Part shown: positions 11,746 to 24,543 of the stretch, piece after piece | Numbering within the stretch: the first letter of the stretch is position 1 | Layout: each line of letters starts with the position of its first letter | NCBI GenBank assembly: GCA_009760855.2 | Contig: WPIO01000024.1 | Coordinates: forward strand, 4,092,501-4,156,500 | Length of the DNA: 64,000 nt | Origin: Cristatella mucedo | Lineage: Eukaryota > Bryozoa > Phylactolaemata > Cristatellidae | Direction: 5' to 3' | Made by a program: the position numbers and the translations under genes | The notes under the pieces: model-generated | Seen by the model: only the letters and a program-made list of their open reading frames with translations | Databases searched by the model: none | Told to the model about the DNA's origin: nothing

Positions 11746-12104
11746 CATAATAGAGGGACGTGAACGCCTCATGTAGTTCCACCTCAGCCAACCTTTATAA
11801 AAAAGAAAGTGATGGTATTGGTAAGCCAGCATATTTTTTTAAATGAATGATTTTTTCAGAATGAAATGCATGAATCAATGCATATGTCTTTGAAGGCCTG
11901 AACGGTTCATCGAACCAGCATTGGTTATGCAATACCTGTTGTGACAGCTAAAGCGGCTTCATGACCTTTGACTTAGTCTAGTACTCGGAGAAACGATAAG
12001 AATAATTGAGGAACGGAAAACCAAATTTCTTAGCTTGTTTTTTGGCTGACTTTTAAATGTAAATCTCGCCCACTTATCGACATTATTTATGGTGTATCGG
12101 CACA
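11746..12104. other. Short intergenic stretch, nothing recognised
   Basis: No repeat or coding signal seen between two L2 copies in opposite orientation. Confidence 0.45.
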
Positions 12105-13710
12105 AAAAGGGCAACTTAAGCAACTACCGCCCAGTCTCCCTTCTACCATTCCTATCAAAGGCACTGGAATGGGTCGTGGCCGACCAGCTGAAATCCTATA
12201 TCGAAACCTCACACCTTGCTAGTAAGTTCCAGTCTGGCTTTAGAGCTAATCACTCCACAGAGTCAGCATTGCTTCGGGTATACAACGACCTAATTAGGAA
12301 TGCAGACATGGGTAGCGTGTCTCTTCTCGTTTTGCTCGATCTTTCGGCAGCTTTTGATACCATCGATCAAAAAGTACTTCTAGAGCGCCTCCCATCTCGC
12401 CTGGGCATCACTGGCAATGCTCTGCAGTGGTTCAGGTCCTATTTCAGTGGGAGACTCCAGAGTGTTGACGTGAATGGACAAAGATCATCTGAAGTACCTC
12501 TAAAATATGGAGTACCTTAGGGCTCTGTGCTAGGTCCGGTCCTTTTCACCGTTTATACTCTCCCTCTTGCTGATGTGATTGCTAAGCACAATCTAGGCTT
12601 TCACTTCAATGTGGATGACACTCAGTTGTACCTTTGCTTTGATCCCTCCCAGCCGTCGAGCACCTCAAACTCTCTCAACTCACTTGCTGCATGCATTGAT
12701 GACATCCGCATATGGATGGCAGCAAATTTTCTAAAACTAAACGATGATAAAAATAACTTACTAGTTATTGGCAAACCCAGTGTGATTCAAAAATTGGAAA
12801 GGCTGACTTTCAAAATTGGCTCTGCCAGCATATCTCCGGTTGATTCTGCTCGAAATCTATGTGTCATATTCCAAAGCGACCTCTCGTTAGACGAACACAT
12901 CAGCTCCACAGTCAAATCTGCCTATTTTCAGCTTCATAACATTGCTAAAATTAGGGCTTGTTTAGATAAGGATACCACGTCCAAGTTGGTCTATGCATTC
13001 GTGACATCTCGTCTCGAGTTCTGCAACTCACTGCTTACTGGCCTACCAGCATGTGCAATCAGGCGATTGCAGCTGGTGCAAAACTCTGCAGCTAGGCTTG
13101 TCTATCGTGTGCATTGCAGTTGCCACATTACTCCACTTCTCGCCGACCTTCACTGGCTATCAGTGAGGCAACGGATTGACTTCAAGGTTTTGTCGCTCAC
13201 TTTTAGGTCTCTTCATTCTATGGCTCCAGCCTATCTTTCAGATATACTACCCCATCAGGCAAAGCATCGTACCACTGGCTTTTCGGAATCCAACAGTCTA
13301 GAAATACCTCGTACAAACCTTAAATCCTTTGGAGACCGTGCATTTAGCTTGAATGCTCCCAAAGCCTGGAACTCCCTCCCGACCTGCGTAAGAGCATCCG
13401 CTGACCTGACCACATTTAAAAGAAACTAAAAACACACCTATGTAGGACAGCATTTAGTGGGTCCTTGTGATTCGTCCTTGAAGTGCTTATGCGTGCTGAC
13501 ACTGTGCATGCTGCCACTAACCACATTTTCATGCTGACCCTGTGCATGTTACCCCTAACCATATTATTCATTTTGTTTGTTTTTGAAGCACGATTTTACT
13601 TACTATTTTATTGCATATCACTTTACAGCAAATGCAAAGTTCCTAGAAAGAGATTAAGTTCTCTGAGGGTGCTTTATCAAGTGCAATATTATTATTATTA
13701 ATAATAAATA
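12105..13710 (+). mobile_element. CR1/L2 retrotransposon with long RT frames
   Basis: The best-preserved RT of the window. Two frames, 12089-12520 (143 codons) and 12527-13429 (300 codons), cover NYRPVSLLPFLSKALEW, the palm with LLVLLDLSAAFDTID, GSVLGPVLF, the thumb and the C-terminal LHWL...RIDFKVLSLTFRSL block. A TAG at 12518 stands where the other copies have the Q of PQGS. The catalytic block reads NVDD rather than YADD. The frame ends early in the C-terminal NLKT region. The 3' UTR, hairpin (about 13637-13676) and a short (ATT)n tail close the element. It is 5'-truncated at about 12105 and not active as it stands. Confidence 0.88.
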
Positions 13711-14504
13711 ACTATAAGTAAGAAATCGCTGTCTCTTACTGATTACTGATAGGAATTAGAATAGGTCAACAGATGTGAGTAAGATATTGCCCCTCGGCGA
13801 GCATCAAAATCCGCATTATTTTGGTACAGCGATTTGAAATTAGGTTTAATTTTGAAACAGGGCACATCACGCAAAGTGAGCTTAATTTACCCATGGTCGG
13901 ATTATGAGAATTTGGAAGTCATTGGCGACAATACCATACAGTTTTAGGACAACAATAGGTCGACTGAGTTGCCCTTTTATGAACAGGGTGGAGAACTGAG
14001 GGTACAAGGGAAATCACCCCTGTTAGCTCGGAAATGTTAGAAATTAAATAAATAATCAGATACATTATTGGACTAAATATTTAAACCACTTATAAATAAG
14101 AAAAATTGATTTCATGGATGCGACATAGACATAATATCTCTGAAGCCTAAGATACGAAACAACACATCGCCTGGTGGCAATACTACTCTGATACAGCTGG
14201 CAGCTTTTAGGATCACTCCAAGCATTAGATTCGGCAGAAATTTTAGCCTGTACTGCACACGAGTGAAACCGAAGCTAGGAATGGTAAAAGCGACAAAACT
14301 TCCACCAATACGTATATATCTAGAGTAAGAAAGAAGAAACATCCTACATTGGCAGCTTGGTTGGGATTATTCATATGATCGATTTTGCCCGATCCTGGTG
14401 TAAGTGAACGGGTCGCAGCTGCTCTCTGCACTTATATCAATTTAAAGCACTATTTCAAAGGATTAAAATCAATATTCGCCTAAGGTGTTACAGCGGGACT
14501 GATG
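13711..14504. other. Intergenic, nothing recognised
   Basis: Short minus-strand frames at 14112-14431 have no recognisable motif. Confidence 0.4.
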
Positions 14505-14925
14505 GCGGTTGTGGTTGAGTGACTAACTGTAATGCACGGGGGAGTTCCCAGGTTAGCTTCAGACAATGCTGACAATTGCAAACACGATGGCTTCCCACAA
14601 AGTGGGTTTGCCTGCATTCACAGGTTGAGGGTTTGCTGTCTTAGTTAAATTTCAATTCATTGACCATAGCAACCGCAACATCATCTACGAATGTATCGGA
14701 ACGACGATATCACACAATAGCAGAAAGCGTCGTTTTCGTAAGAGGATCAGTCTCTTAAGCCGTTTATGTCATCAGAAGTTGCCTTGATAATAGTAGAATA
14801 AATGAGATTGCACTAAATTAAATACACCTGCATAATACGAAAAACAGCCTGCTTCGGGATGCCAGTCGTCCTGAATGCCGGCAAGTGATCGAATCCCAGC
14901 ATTCTGCTGCTAGCCACGATCTCTT
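14505..14925 (+). repeat. Dispersed repeat A, copy 2, with a possible SINE-like start
   Basis: The right part (14630-14920) matches 4202-4560, see that entry. The left part begins with a GTGGTTGAGTGACTAACTG-like segment and a later GTTCCCAGGTTAGCTTC segment. These could be decayed A and B boxes of a tRNA-derived SINE, but the match is weak. Confidence 0.35.
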
Positions 14926-15079
14926 AAATGACTAAGCATTTTTTCCAGAATTTTAGGCACTTCCTAACTTTGAAAGTCTTGTTCTTACTCATACCAGGAT
15001 TGAGCAAGATGATTGTGCGTATTTAAAATGATGAAATGTCAGATACGTTTCATTTGAGGTTTAAGAGGTAGTAATCCAC

Positions 15080-16235
15080 TTAAACTGCTCTACTGAGTGT
15101 TAACAATCTCATTTATGCAGTAACGATGACTTGAATGCAACTGCCCTAGCTCTGCTAGATTGATCTGCTGCCTTCGACACCGTTGATCAAGATGTCTTTC
15201 TTGAAAGATTGAGAACAACGATCGGTCCTCACGCGAGGCACTGACATGGTTGAAATCATTCAAGTCTGCTAGTGTTCAATCCGCGTCGTGGGGGGCCTGG
15301 CCTCACCCACAAGATTGGTCACGTGCGGAGTTCCTCAAGGGTCCATCCTCAATCTCTTGCTGTATTTCATTTATACCCAATCTCAGGGAAAGTGATCAAG
15401 GACAGTGGAATAGGGTGTAACTTTTATGCTGACGATACTCATCAGTATATGTCGTTCCAACCCTCAAAATCTGCTGCAGCAACTGATACACTGCATGCTT
15501 GCCTTGCCAAAAATCGATCCTAGATGTGCGAAAACTACCTGAAACTATATTACAATAACACCAAACTGCTGCTCATAGGACAACCTAACTTTTTTTGTGT
15601 GACCATGACCTCGTGATCAAAATTTCGCTGTCTTTTTCGACATCTGCATACATTTTAGAAGCTTTATTCAGAAGACTACTTCTCCAGCAATAATCACGCC
15701 CGATCCCAATCTAAGATTTGCTGCTGCCTTCCACAGTGTTTTGCAAAAAGTTTCACTAGCTTGTTAGTTCTGTCTCGGCTTGAATATTGTAATTCCCATT
15801 GGCTGGGCTCCGAATAAAGCACCGAGGCCACTGCAGATGGCTATGAATATGGCTACAATGAATGTTTTCAAGTCCTAGTGGTTTTAACAAGTGTCTCATC
15901 TGCTAAAAGAGCTCGGATGGCTGCGGATCGTCGCTCGGATACAGAATAAAGTTCTTTCGCCGACAGAAAAGGTCCGCAAAGGCTTAGCTCCTCCATACCT
16001 AGCTGAACTGTTAACTGCTGCACCAGATTCAGCATCCTCGAGCCGTCAGGTCTTGTATGCAAAATAAATTAGCTGTACCAATATTTCTCTTAAAGAGCGT
16101 TGGTGAAACAATCTTAAGCTCTTAAGATCCCAGACTCTGCAACTCGCGTTAATAGTACTTGAGCAATGACAACTACTATCCAGTGCCAACCATGGCACAT
16201 CCTTACTAGCTGTCCTGAGCCGAAACTTCACTTCA
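15080..16235 (+). pseudogene. Old CR1/Rex1-like reverse transcriptase relic
   Basis: Decayed RT in several frames on the plus strand. It shows LLD*SAAFDTVDQ near 15155-15195 and GVPQGSILN near 15327. The catalytic block NFYADDTHQYMSF is at 15420-15455 with YADD intact. Then come YLKLYYNNTKLLLIGQPN near 15535-15590, SRLEYCNS near 15775, and a C-terminal stretch reading HLLKELGWLRIVARIQNKV at about 15895-15955. It is clearly diverged from the L2 family of this window (different C-terminal block). Stops and frameshifts are frequent. Confidence 0.7.
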
Positions 16236-16239
16236 ACCA

Positions 16240-16400
16240 ACTGCCTTAACTGCTTGAATCTGCTATGCTTCTCGTTTTCGATTTGTTTCGTGAGATGAAG
16301 TCTGTTGGCTAACGAATGGGTGCCGAAAGCCGTTCAACCTGTGAGTGCCCTATGCAGAAATCTCCTGCTTAACACCCACATAGTCTTTACGGCTCCGTGA
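16240..16400 (+). repeat. Dispersed repeat B, copy 2
   Basis: Matches 8724-8870 and lies directly after the RT relic at 15080-16235, so it may be that element's 3' UTR. Confidence 0.4.
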
Positions 16401-17299
16401 AGTAACGGATACAGATACGTGAAATTGCATTAAATGACATTTGAAAGTTGGCAGCTGATATTAATGATAGGATTTAATCGTTTCCTGAGACCTTTTACAA
16501 CTTTCAGAATTTTCCTGCCCAAGCGGGACTTCTTATGCCTCATTTTTGCTCATGATAGGAGAAAGAAATAAAAAAGCAACACTGGATTCTTTCTAAAACC
16601 TCAAGCAGTCATGTTTATTGGGCCAAATTTCGAGCATCAATTTTGTTGGGTTGGGAGTTGATAATATGTCCATACTTCTTAGACAACCTTGGCAACTTAT
16701 TCAGGCTTGGTGATTCGGTTAGAGCTACCTAAATCTAACCCCTGAAGTTTATTAGGTCACCTCAGTCTCCTGGAAATGCATTTGGGGCTTCGCTGAAACA
16801 TTAATGTACATTTATGATCACACACTGTGTATATATCTGATTATACTTTTCAACCTTATGATCGCACAATGAGAGTAATTAAATATCAGTAAGTTAATAT
16901 CGTAGAGTGTCCATAGACTAAGAAGTGAAACTCATCTCTTCCATGGCACTAGACACACTCAGTCAGAAAGCGAGATCACAGCTAATATGTAGCTTGCTCA
17001 TTACCATCTTCCTAAATTTGATTATTGGTAACGTGCAGGACGCCAATCAGAAAAATATGGTCGCTAATAGCAGCATGCATAAGCAAGGTAAAGGAAAAAC
17101 ACAAAGACCAGATGGAGCTGTAAAAATCAGGCAAAAGGTTAGCTTGTAAACGTCAGAAAATCAGGAGATGGTGTAAGTTAATTCGAAAGTGAGTTCTATA
17201 ATGAATTGCCATGTCGACAAAATTCTTGGTCTCGGAAAGATTTGAGCTTGGATTAAGATGCACCTATACGATTTTAGTCGGAGGAGCTATGTTAGGATG
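16401..17299. other. Intergenic, nothing recognised
   Basis: A 74-codon frame at 16925-17149 starts with a hydrophobic stretch (LICSLLITIFLNLIIG) but is followed by a low-complexity Lys/Gln-rich tail. There is no support for a gene. Confidence 0.4.
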
Positions 17300-18430
17300 C
17301 CAAAGCTGGTCTGAAAGTAGTTCCAATTAGTATAGTAAGTGATTGAAAAGACTTACAAGTGAGTCTCAAAACCTGAACGCCTATAGGCATCTCGATTAGA
17401 GGATTTCCAGGTCGGTAAAAAAAACGGATTCATTAACTTCAAAGCCAATGAATGACCAGCATTGATGCAGTATTGGGTAACTGCACCATGCAGCCTATAT
17501 AATGACCATTAGACAGGAGAGCAGTGAGCTTCTGCAGTGAGACAGTACTGAAAAAATACCCAGAGACGTTTGAATACATTGTAGCAGTGAGTGTAACCAA
17601 ACCTCTGGCAAGTATTTTGCTGAAAGTAGGCAGACGTGGCTTTGAGGTTGTTATTTGTGGCTATTGAAACTCGAAGTTTGAGACGGACTCATATTTAATT
17701 GAGATTTTACGTTAGGTTAGTCGATCGGTCCAAAGAAGCATTAAGGTTTTATAATGTCCGAGTAATAGTAGGCAAACCCAATAATTAAACCTAAGCTTCA
17801 CCTTACATTTAAAAATGTCCATGGCCATCCTAGAGCTGTCGTGATAAATATATGCTACATGGAGCTGAGATAGTTACAGCTGCTTTTAGTCAGAAAGTAA
17901 TCCTACCAAAGGAACTGCTAATTGTAATCGGTTTGCTGTAAGTGATGAAAAGGGAATAGAGTCTCTTCGCAACGAAGAATTTAATAATATACGGCTTGAA
18001 TTCAGACATTTGTTGCTTCAGGGAAGTCGTGGCTACGAGTTTTGAGGCGAAGTTACTGAGATAGGGATGGATATATATCTATTGGGCGACCAACGATATC
18101 TAATCTAGCCTCATATTTATCGTGTGCTACGAGAGGTGGGTCAGTTTTGTCGTATCTAAGTTTCAGAAAGTCTTCCGATAACCCGGATTGAATGTCGGTA
18201 AGGCAAGCATTCATTTTATTAGTTTCAGCAGCAGATTACAATGATTTCAGTGACAAATAAAGCCAAGTATTGTCAGCATAATAGTAAGATCCGATTCCCT
18301 GGGGAATGAATAACTTTTCCAAATGTTCAGTGTCAATATAGAACGGCCTGGGACCAAGTACTGACCCTTGAGGTACCCAACAGGTGACTGGTCTGGTGGA
18401 GAATGACGCATACTCCGTCGAAACATATAA
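17300..18430 (-). pseudogene. Decayed non-LTR reverse transcriptase relic
   Basis: The clear part is 18180-18430 on the minus strand. It reads VPQGSVLGPRPFYIDTEHLE, then SYYYADNTWLYLSLKS, the active-site block with YADD changed to YADN. Traces of the thumb follow to about 18120. Downstream to 17300 only weak similarity is left, so the 3' border is uncertain. Confidence 0.6.
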
Positions 18431-19149
18431 AAAAAATATAATAAATGTTGGATTTTTACCAAACCTGTGCCTCGTCGGCCATACCTATGTTTACATACGC
18501 TCAGAAACTGGAAGTGATTATTGTTTGGAAAGTGGATAATCATTAGGAATAATGTATCGAGAATTTACTGCTGCCAGTGCTGCTGTTACTAAGGGTTCAT
18601 TTACCTCTGCATCTACTGAATAATGGACTGTTTATCCGGTTCCTATACAGGCCATAATTCACTGGGTAAGATTCTCAGGCGGCTGGTAAGTGTAGTGATT
18701 TGGATTGAACTAGAGCGTCGTTCACTTGGAGTCAGTCCGATAAGGTTAATTCGATTCCATTTAAAGAAAACTGACGTGATTTTTATTTCTCATCAATGAC
18801 GTTTATAGGTAGAAATTTTGCATTAGCAAATGCAGGTGAGACTGGTGGTTTGACTGCCGGCTTGGTTTGACTGCACGCTGAAGAAGAGAGCTGTGGTGCA
18901 TAGCTTGGCGATCATGCTTTTGGAATATCCATGGTAATAGCGATCTGATAAGCTTGAAATGTATGATTGTGTAAAATGTATAATTCTCCAGAAAGATGTA
19001 TCGACAGTATTGGCAATGATTTATGACGGTTATGTGATTTTTGACATCCAGGTATGTACTGTTAGCTGGTTGAGCTATAAGTGGGCAGCTTTGTGCTACT
19101 GGAACGATCAGTCTTTGCACATACGGAATGCTACAGCTTGGCCATCCGA
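18431..19149. other. Intergenic, nothing recognised
   Basis: A 131-codon minus-strand frame (18803-19198) partly overlaps dispersed repeat C and shows no protein family motif. Confidence 0.4.
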
Positions 19150-19800
19150 TCAGATTAGCCATTTGATCCGATGTCCGCAAACGCATTGTTATAGACATCT
19201 ATTTAAATCTCCATGCTATCTCGAGTGCTAGCACTAAGTCGTTCGTGCACAAAGAAGAGGCTACGTCTTTGAAAAGGATTTCTTTATGCACTGAAGGCTA
19301 GGTTTTTCTAGGCATGGCAATGCAGTAGAATCAGCACACCTAACTTTTCTACACATGTGTGCCGTCAGCGATAATAAGATTTCCTCTGGTTTTTTAATTT
19401 AAAACTTAACCATACTATTAACTACATCTTGTGTGCACTGCTTCAAGCATAGCACTCTTGAGGAGTAGTAGTTCTTAGCTAGCTACATAGATCAAACTGC
19501 AGCTCTTTCTAAATTTTTGCCTCTAACCAATAAACTTCCTCGTGTTTAACACGGGCATCGAGAAAGCATGGAATACACAACTCAGGCTATAACGGCTTAG
19601 AAAAAATCAATTGTGACTCACCGTCCCTCACTTGGCATTTGACCATCAAATTACATCGAACGAATGCATTTATTCATCAGGATAAATGCACTTTTACGTA
19701 AGAAAAGCTGAATGACGAAGCAATACAAAATAATATCAGCATGGTAGTCAATGAAATCAGGGCCCACAAATTCACTATTAGCTACTTAATGTAGCTGGTT
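19150..19800 (+). repeat. Dispersed repeat C, copy 1
   Basis: About 650 bases with collinear similarity to 51098-51750. Shared words include CATTTGATC, AGTGCTAGCA, AGAGGCTACG, GTCAGCGATAA, CTCACTTGGCATTTGAC and GATATCAGCAT-like segments, in the same order and orientation. It has no coding content, so it is an old interspersed repeat of unknown class. Confidence 0.6.
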
Positions 19801-19827
19801 CTAAAATTTATGTCTTTTTAACAATAA

Positions 19828-19935
19828 TCTTGAAATTATTCAATTACACTGATAATGTTCTCAGTAATTTATAAATATACCCTTTCTAGGAATCATTTTA
19901 TGCTACAAAAAGCTCTTTAATGCAACTTAAAATTA
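19828..19935 (+). repeat. Dispersed repeat D, copy 1
   Basis: Matches 56515-56625: ATTATTCAATTACACTG, then TAATGttCTnAGTnATTT, then TGCTACAAAAAGCTCTT followed by AATGCAA. Confidence 0.55.
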
Positions 19936-20515
19936 TGCACTCAAATAAATAAGCGATACCCATCTTCATGCCTAAAACTCGGTAGACATAATAACTAAGG
20001 ATTTCCCTAACCTCAGGAATCATGTTGCAATTGCCTACAAAGTGTGGGAGTAAAGCTTCACCTTCCTATGGGTCTTAAAACGTAGGGCCGCGGCTTCGTC
20101 CAACTCTATTAACTCCAACTATAATGAGTTTATATTTGGAATGAAGAAAATATATTGATCGATTTAAACGAGTCACATAGATACTTACGTAAAGTAGCAC
20201 TTTAGTTTGACTATAATACCCTGAGATAGAATTCAATTTTGACCTTAGAGAGCTCATGCTGATCGCTTCATTCTTACCTAACGCACACAACACTTTGTGA
20301 TGGCATGGAAACGGCAAACGAGACTTGCAGCTCACCATTAAGTCGCTCAATGGGCTGTAGCACTACAGTAAATGCCAGCCGAAGCAAGTATGAATTCGAC
20401 CAGGCTACAGACGTCTGCTTTAGTAACGGTTGGTTACTTTTGTCTATATGCGGAATGCCCACAGCATGTTCCATGCAGGATATCGCCAAGCGAACATTAT
20501 AGGTCTAAACTGCTG

Positions 20516-20523
20516 TTCTCTCT

Positions 20524-20592
<69 letters not shown>

Positions 20593-20630
20593 GCTCGTTC
20601 TCTCTCTCTCTCTCTTTCACTCTCTCCCTC
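20516..20630 (+). repeat. (TC)n microsatellite in array unit 1
   Basis: Imperfect TC tract placed just after the GCCAAG landmark, the same position as in the units at 26.8, 28.15 and 30.78 kb. Confidence 0.95.
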
Positions 20631-20957
20631 GTACTAGTCGTTTTTATATTTAAAGGGTATGAAAGAGACGTTGAAACCAGTTCTATAGAAAATGAGGTAA
20701 GCGAGAATAAACTAAACACAGTTACCACAAGCGTCTGGTCGGTGAAGCGGGCTTTAAATCACGTTGAACGCCTGTTGGTGATCAACTAGCACAGTCCCCT
20801 AACTCGCTGTATTCCACTGGGTGCCTATACAATTTCGTGGGTATTTTTGCATCGAGCTCCTCTAAATGACTAGCTAATACTGACGAACGCCTTTTGTCGG
20901 GCAAATGGAGAGTATAAGTGTGGAAAGGTTTTGGTACGCTTTCACAGGCGACTTGTA

Positions 20958-23900
20958 ATACTAAGAATAATACTAATGCATTGATAAAGCGCCCTCTGAG
21001 AATTGAATCTCTTTCTAGATGCTTCAAATTGGCTGAAAAGGGTAACATGATTGAATGGTGAGTATTATCATCCTTGATAAACAACTTGAATAACATGGTT
21101 TGGACTGACATGCACAGGGTCAGCATGCAAATGTGGTAAGTGGTAGCATGCACAGTGTCAGCACACATAAGCACATCGAGGACGAATCACCGGGACCTAC
21201 TAAAGGCTGTCCTAAATAGGCGCGTTTTAAGTTTTTTTTAAATGTGCTCAAGTAAGGGAATGTTCTGATGCAAGTCGGGATGCAGATCCTCACTTTGGAA
21301 GCTTGCGAACTACATGGGCGGTCTGTAATGGATTTAAGGTTTGTACGATGACATTGGTAGACTGTTAGATTCTGAAATGTGGGTGGCACAAAATTGGGCC
21401 TAGTGGGGAAAAAATCTGAGAGATAGGCTGGAGCCAAAAAATGAAGTGACCTAAAAGTGAGCGAAAAAACCTTGAAGTGAATCCATTGCTTAATCGGTAG
21501 CAAGTACAGGTCGGCGAGAAGTGGCTTGATATGGCAACTACGATGCTCACTACAGACAAGCCTAGCTGCAGGAGTTTTGCACCAGCTGTAATCGATTGAT
21601 TGAACATACCGGTAGGCCAGCAAGCAGTGAGTTACAGAAGTCGAGACGCGATGTCACAATTACATGGATCCACTTTGACGTGGTATCCTTCTCTAAACAA
21701 GCCCGAATTTTAGCAATGTTGTGTAGCAGCAAGTAGGCAGACTAGACTGTGGAGCTGATGGGGTCGTCTAACGAGAGGTCACTTTGAAACGTGACGTCTA
21801 GATTTCGAGCTGATTCTACCGAAGATATGCTGGCAGATCTAATTTTGAGCTTTAGCCTTTCCAGTTTCTGAATCACACTAGGTTCGGCCATAACTAGTAA
21901 GTTAGCTTTAAAATCGTTTAGTTTTAGAAAATGTGCTGTCATCCATGTACGTATGTTATCAAAACATGCAAGAAGTGAGTTGAGAGAATTCAAGGTGCTC
22001 CAAGGCTGGGAGGGATCAAAGCAAAGGTAAAACTGAGTGACATCCCCATAGCAGTGAAAGTCCAGATTGTGCTTGGCAATCACATCAGCAAGAGGGAGAG
22101 TATAAACCTTGAAAAGAACCAGACCTAGCACGGAGCCCTGAGGCACCACATATTTTAGAGGTACATCAGATGATCTTTATCTATTCACGTCAATACACTG
22201 GAGTCTCTCACTGAGATAGGACCTGAACCGTTGGAGAGCAGTGCCATTGATGCCCAGGCGAGATGAGAGGCGTTCTATAAGAACTTTGTGATTGCCAGTA
22301 TTAAAAGCTGCCGAAAGATCGAGCAAAACAAGCAGAGACACTCTACAGATGGCTGCATTCGTAAGTAGGTCGTTGTCCACCCTAAGCAATGCTGACTTTA
22401 AGGAGTAATTAGCTCTAAAGCAAGACTGGAACTTACTAGCAAGGTTTGAAGGTTCAAAATTTGAGTTCAGCTGGTCCGCCACGATCCGCTCTAGTTTCTT
22501 TGATAGAAATGGTAGAAGGAAGACAGTTTGGTAGTTGCTCAAGTCATCTTGGTTTAGTGACGCTTTCTTGAGAAGTGGCGTGACTACGGCTTTTTTAAAG
22601 GTGCTGGGACATGACCCGAGGCTATCGACATATTATTGACGTTATTTATGCGTGGCAGCAGCAGATCAATGCAAGGTAGGAGCAGGGCAGCGGGAATAGG
22701 GTCCAGAGGACTTGTTTTCTTCTTTAATTTGGATATGAAAATCAGGACTAGATCACTTGTGATCTGCTTAAATCTTGACATTGAGATGCAGCCAGGAATC
22801 GGCAAACAACATTCTAGTAGGGACGTCTTGTCTATCTTCTGCACAAAGAATCGAGAGAAGCGATCAGCAAGATCATTGCAATGATCATCATGTAAGAAGC
22901 TAATTTGGGAGCAGTTAAGGAGAAAGTTGATAGTCGACATCAGCATTTTTTGATTGCGCATATGTGATTCAACAATGTTTTCACGGAAGCTAGAATTGGC
23001 TTTTGCTAGGATTGATTGGAACGACCTACAGTGGTCTTTATATGTCTGTAGATGGGCTGTCAGTCCTGATCATGTCTATGCTTTTTCAGCTTGAGCTAAG
23101 TATACCTGGCTGGTTTAATGTCTTTGGTAAACCTTTGGCCGTCTGTGCGAGGGCTCACAGTGTGCTTCGTAAGAGATGCGAACTCGCTGAGCTTGTCAGC
23201 TAGTTTCGTCTTGTCGCTATCTACCAGTGATGATAGATCGGAGGGAGGACCGAGTAGCAGAGGCGAAGCAGATATTTTTGCATGGACAGCATCGATTTCA
23301 ATGGTCTTGAGGCTTCGCGATTCATAGGTTATTTTAGAGAAGGATTAGGGCACACACCATAGATTGAATGAGATCTGCATGTGGTCAGATAAGCAGGATT
23401 TGGTAATAATTGGTGGTGACAAAGTGCAGTTGTATGGGAAAATCTGGTAGGCTGTGCGACCCTTGATGTGAGTAGGGCCATGCACATGAGCCACAAGCGA
23501 AAATGAGTAAGTCGATGCTCGAAATTAAGTGCTGGAGGCGTCATATAAGTTCAAAAAGTGAACGTTGAAATTACCCGTAACGACGAAGGATCAATTTCTT
23601 GCACACAGAATCAAAATGTGATCGGTGAAATCCGAGATAAAGGAAGATTTAGTACCTGGTGGGCGATAGACTACTGTCTCTATCAGTAGCTTGTTTTCGG
23701 GTGTGACGAAGACGATTGATTCATAAGACTGGTTCGAGGGTAGTGCAAATGGCTTGTAGTTGAATTTTGAACACACGATAACAGCAACTCCACCGCCAGT
23801 TTTGATTGATTTTTGGGTGTGAAAGAATAAGAAACCATCTGGGGTTCCGTCTTTTATTGTCGGGCAGTTAATCGATTTTTGGAAAGTTTCAGTTAGCGCG

Positions 23901-24543
23901 AGCAGGTAGGTACCATTTTCAGAAATAAGGTCGCTTATTACCAGAGGTTTATTGCACATTGAGCGAGGATTCCAAAGGCAAGCCTTAAGTCTGGCCGATG
24001 GAGTTACAACAGGCCTTATGACCACTAAGTTAGAGAGATTTATAGTGAAGCATGTGGGGGAGAGTGCTTAGCGGTTTGACACAATGCTAGGAATACCAAA
24101 CGAGTGGTTGCTCAGCTCACGGGCCTGAGCTGCCGGTTCTGGCCGCCATTTTAGCTACAGGATGCTCTTCTTTTGTAAATGCGTAGTTCAGGAACCTTAG
24201 CAGCAGCATTAATATCTAGGAATGCATTTGATCTACGATGACGAAGTGATAGAAGCTGCTGAAGATCATACATAACATGCAGGTTAATAGCCGCCGGCTT
24301 AGCTATGGCAGCCGCTAGCATGGAAGACCCTGCAGCCCGAAGCAATAAGCATTTAGATGACCACAAGGACGTAATTTCTCATGAGCTACGGTCAAATAAC
24401 GAACAGAATAACTTTCAACAGGTCTTAGCTGTATCGTAACCGTTTACGATGTTCGCAAGAACTTCGGTTTTCAGAAGAATTCTATAACAAACACGAATGC
24501 ACATGAGATCACTCTATTTAAGGAGGCGAGGAGGAGGAGGAGG
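20958..24543 (-). mobile_element. Near full-length CR1/L2 retrotransposon with endonuclease and RT
   Basis: Minus strand, about 3.6 kb. From its 5' end it has a leader with a frame at 24151-24366 (basic RHRRSNAF segment). The APE-type endonuclease follows at about 24060-23340 (WNPRSM, ALTETF, VVYRPPG, then in other frames GNFNVHF and SDHMQISF). Next are the linker (22584-22961), RT palm (22177-22542, LLVLLDLSAAFNT), active-site block (21742-22149, YGDV instead of YADD) and C-terminal part (21120-21623). The terminal hairpin at 20985-21030 precedes an ATT-rich tail. At least five stops or frameshifts break it. It interrupts one unit of the 1.3 kb array, flanked by CTTGTA (20952) and CTTATA (24544), a likely target duplication. 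Confidence 0.85.
23340..24060 (-). pseudogene. APE-type endonuclease domain of the L2 element (broken)
   Basis: The only endonuclease domain visible in the window. The frame 23591-24025 holds WNPRSM (the asparagine of the first catalytic block), ALTETF (catalytic glutamate block) and YRPPG. The following piece is in shifted frames: GNFNVHF stands for the GDFN block with Asp replaced by Asn, PTHIKGRT for the PTH block, and SDHMQISF for the terminal SDH block. A frameshift near 23590 and a stop within the later part separate these. Such endonucleases nick the target to prime reverse transcription. This copy cannot make a working protein. Confidence 0.75.

Noticed and set aside
12089-13429. An active L2 element
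   Set aside because: The frame has a TAG in the PQGS block, NVDD instead of YADD, an early C-terminal stop and no endonuclease part.
18803-19198. 131-codon minus-strand frame as a gene
   Set aside because: It overlaps repeat C, has no motif and no conserved counterpart in the other repeat copy.
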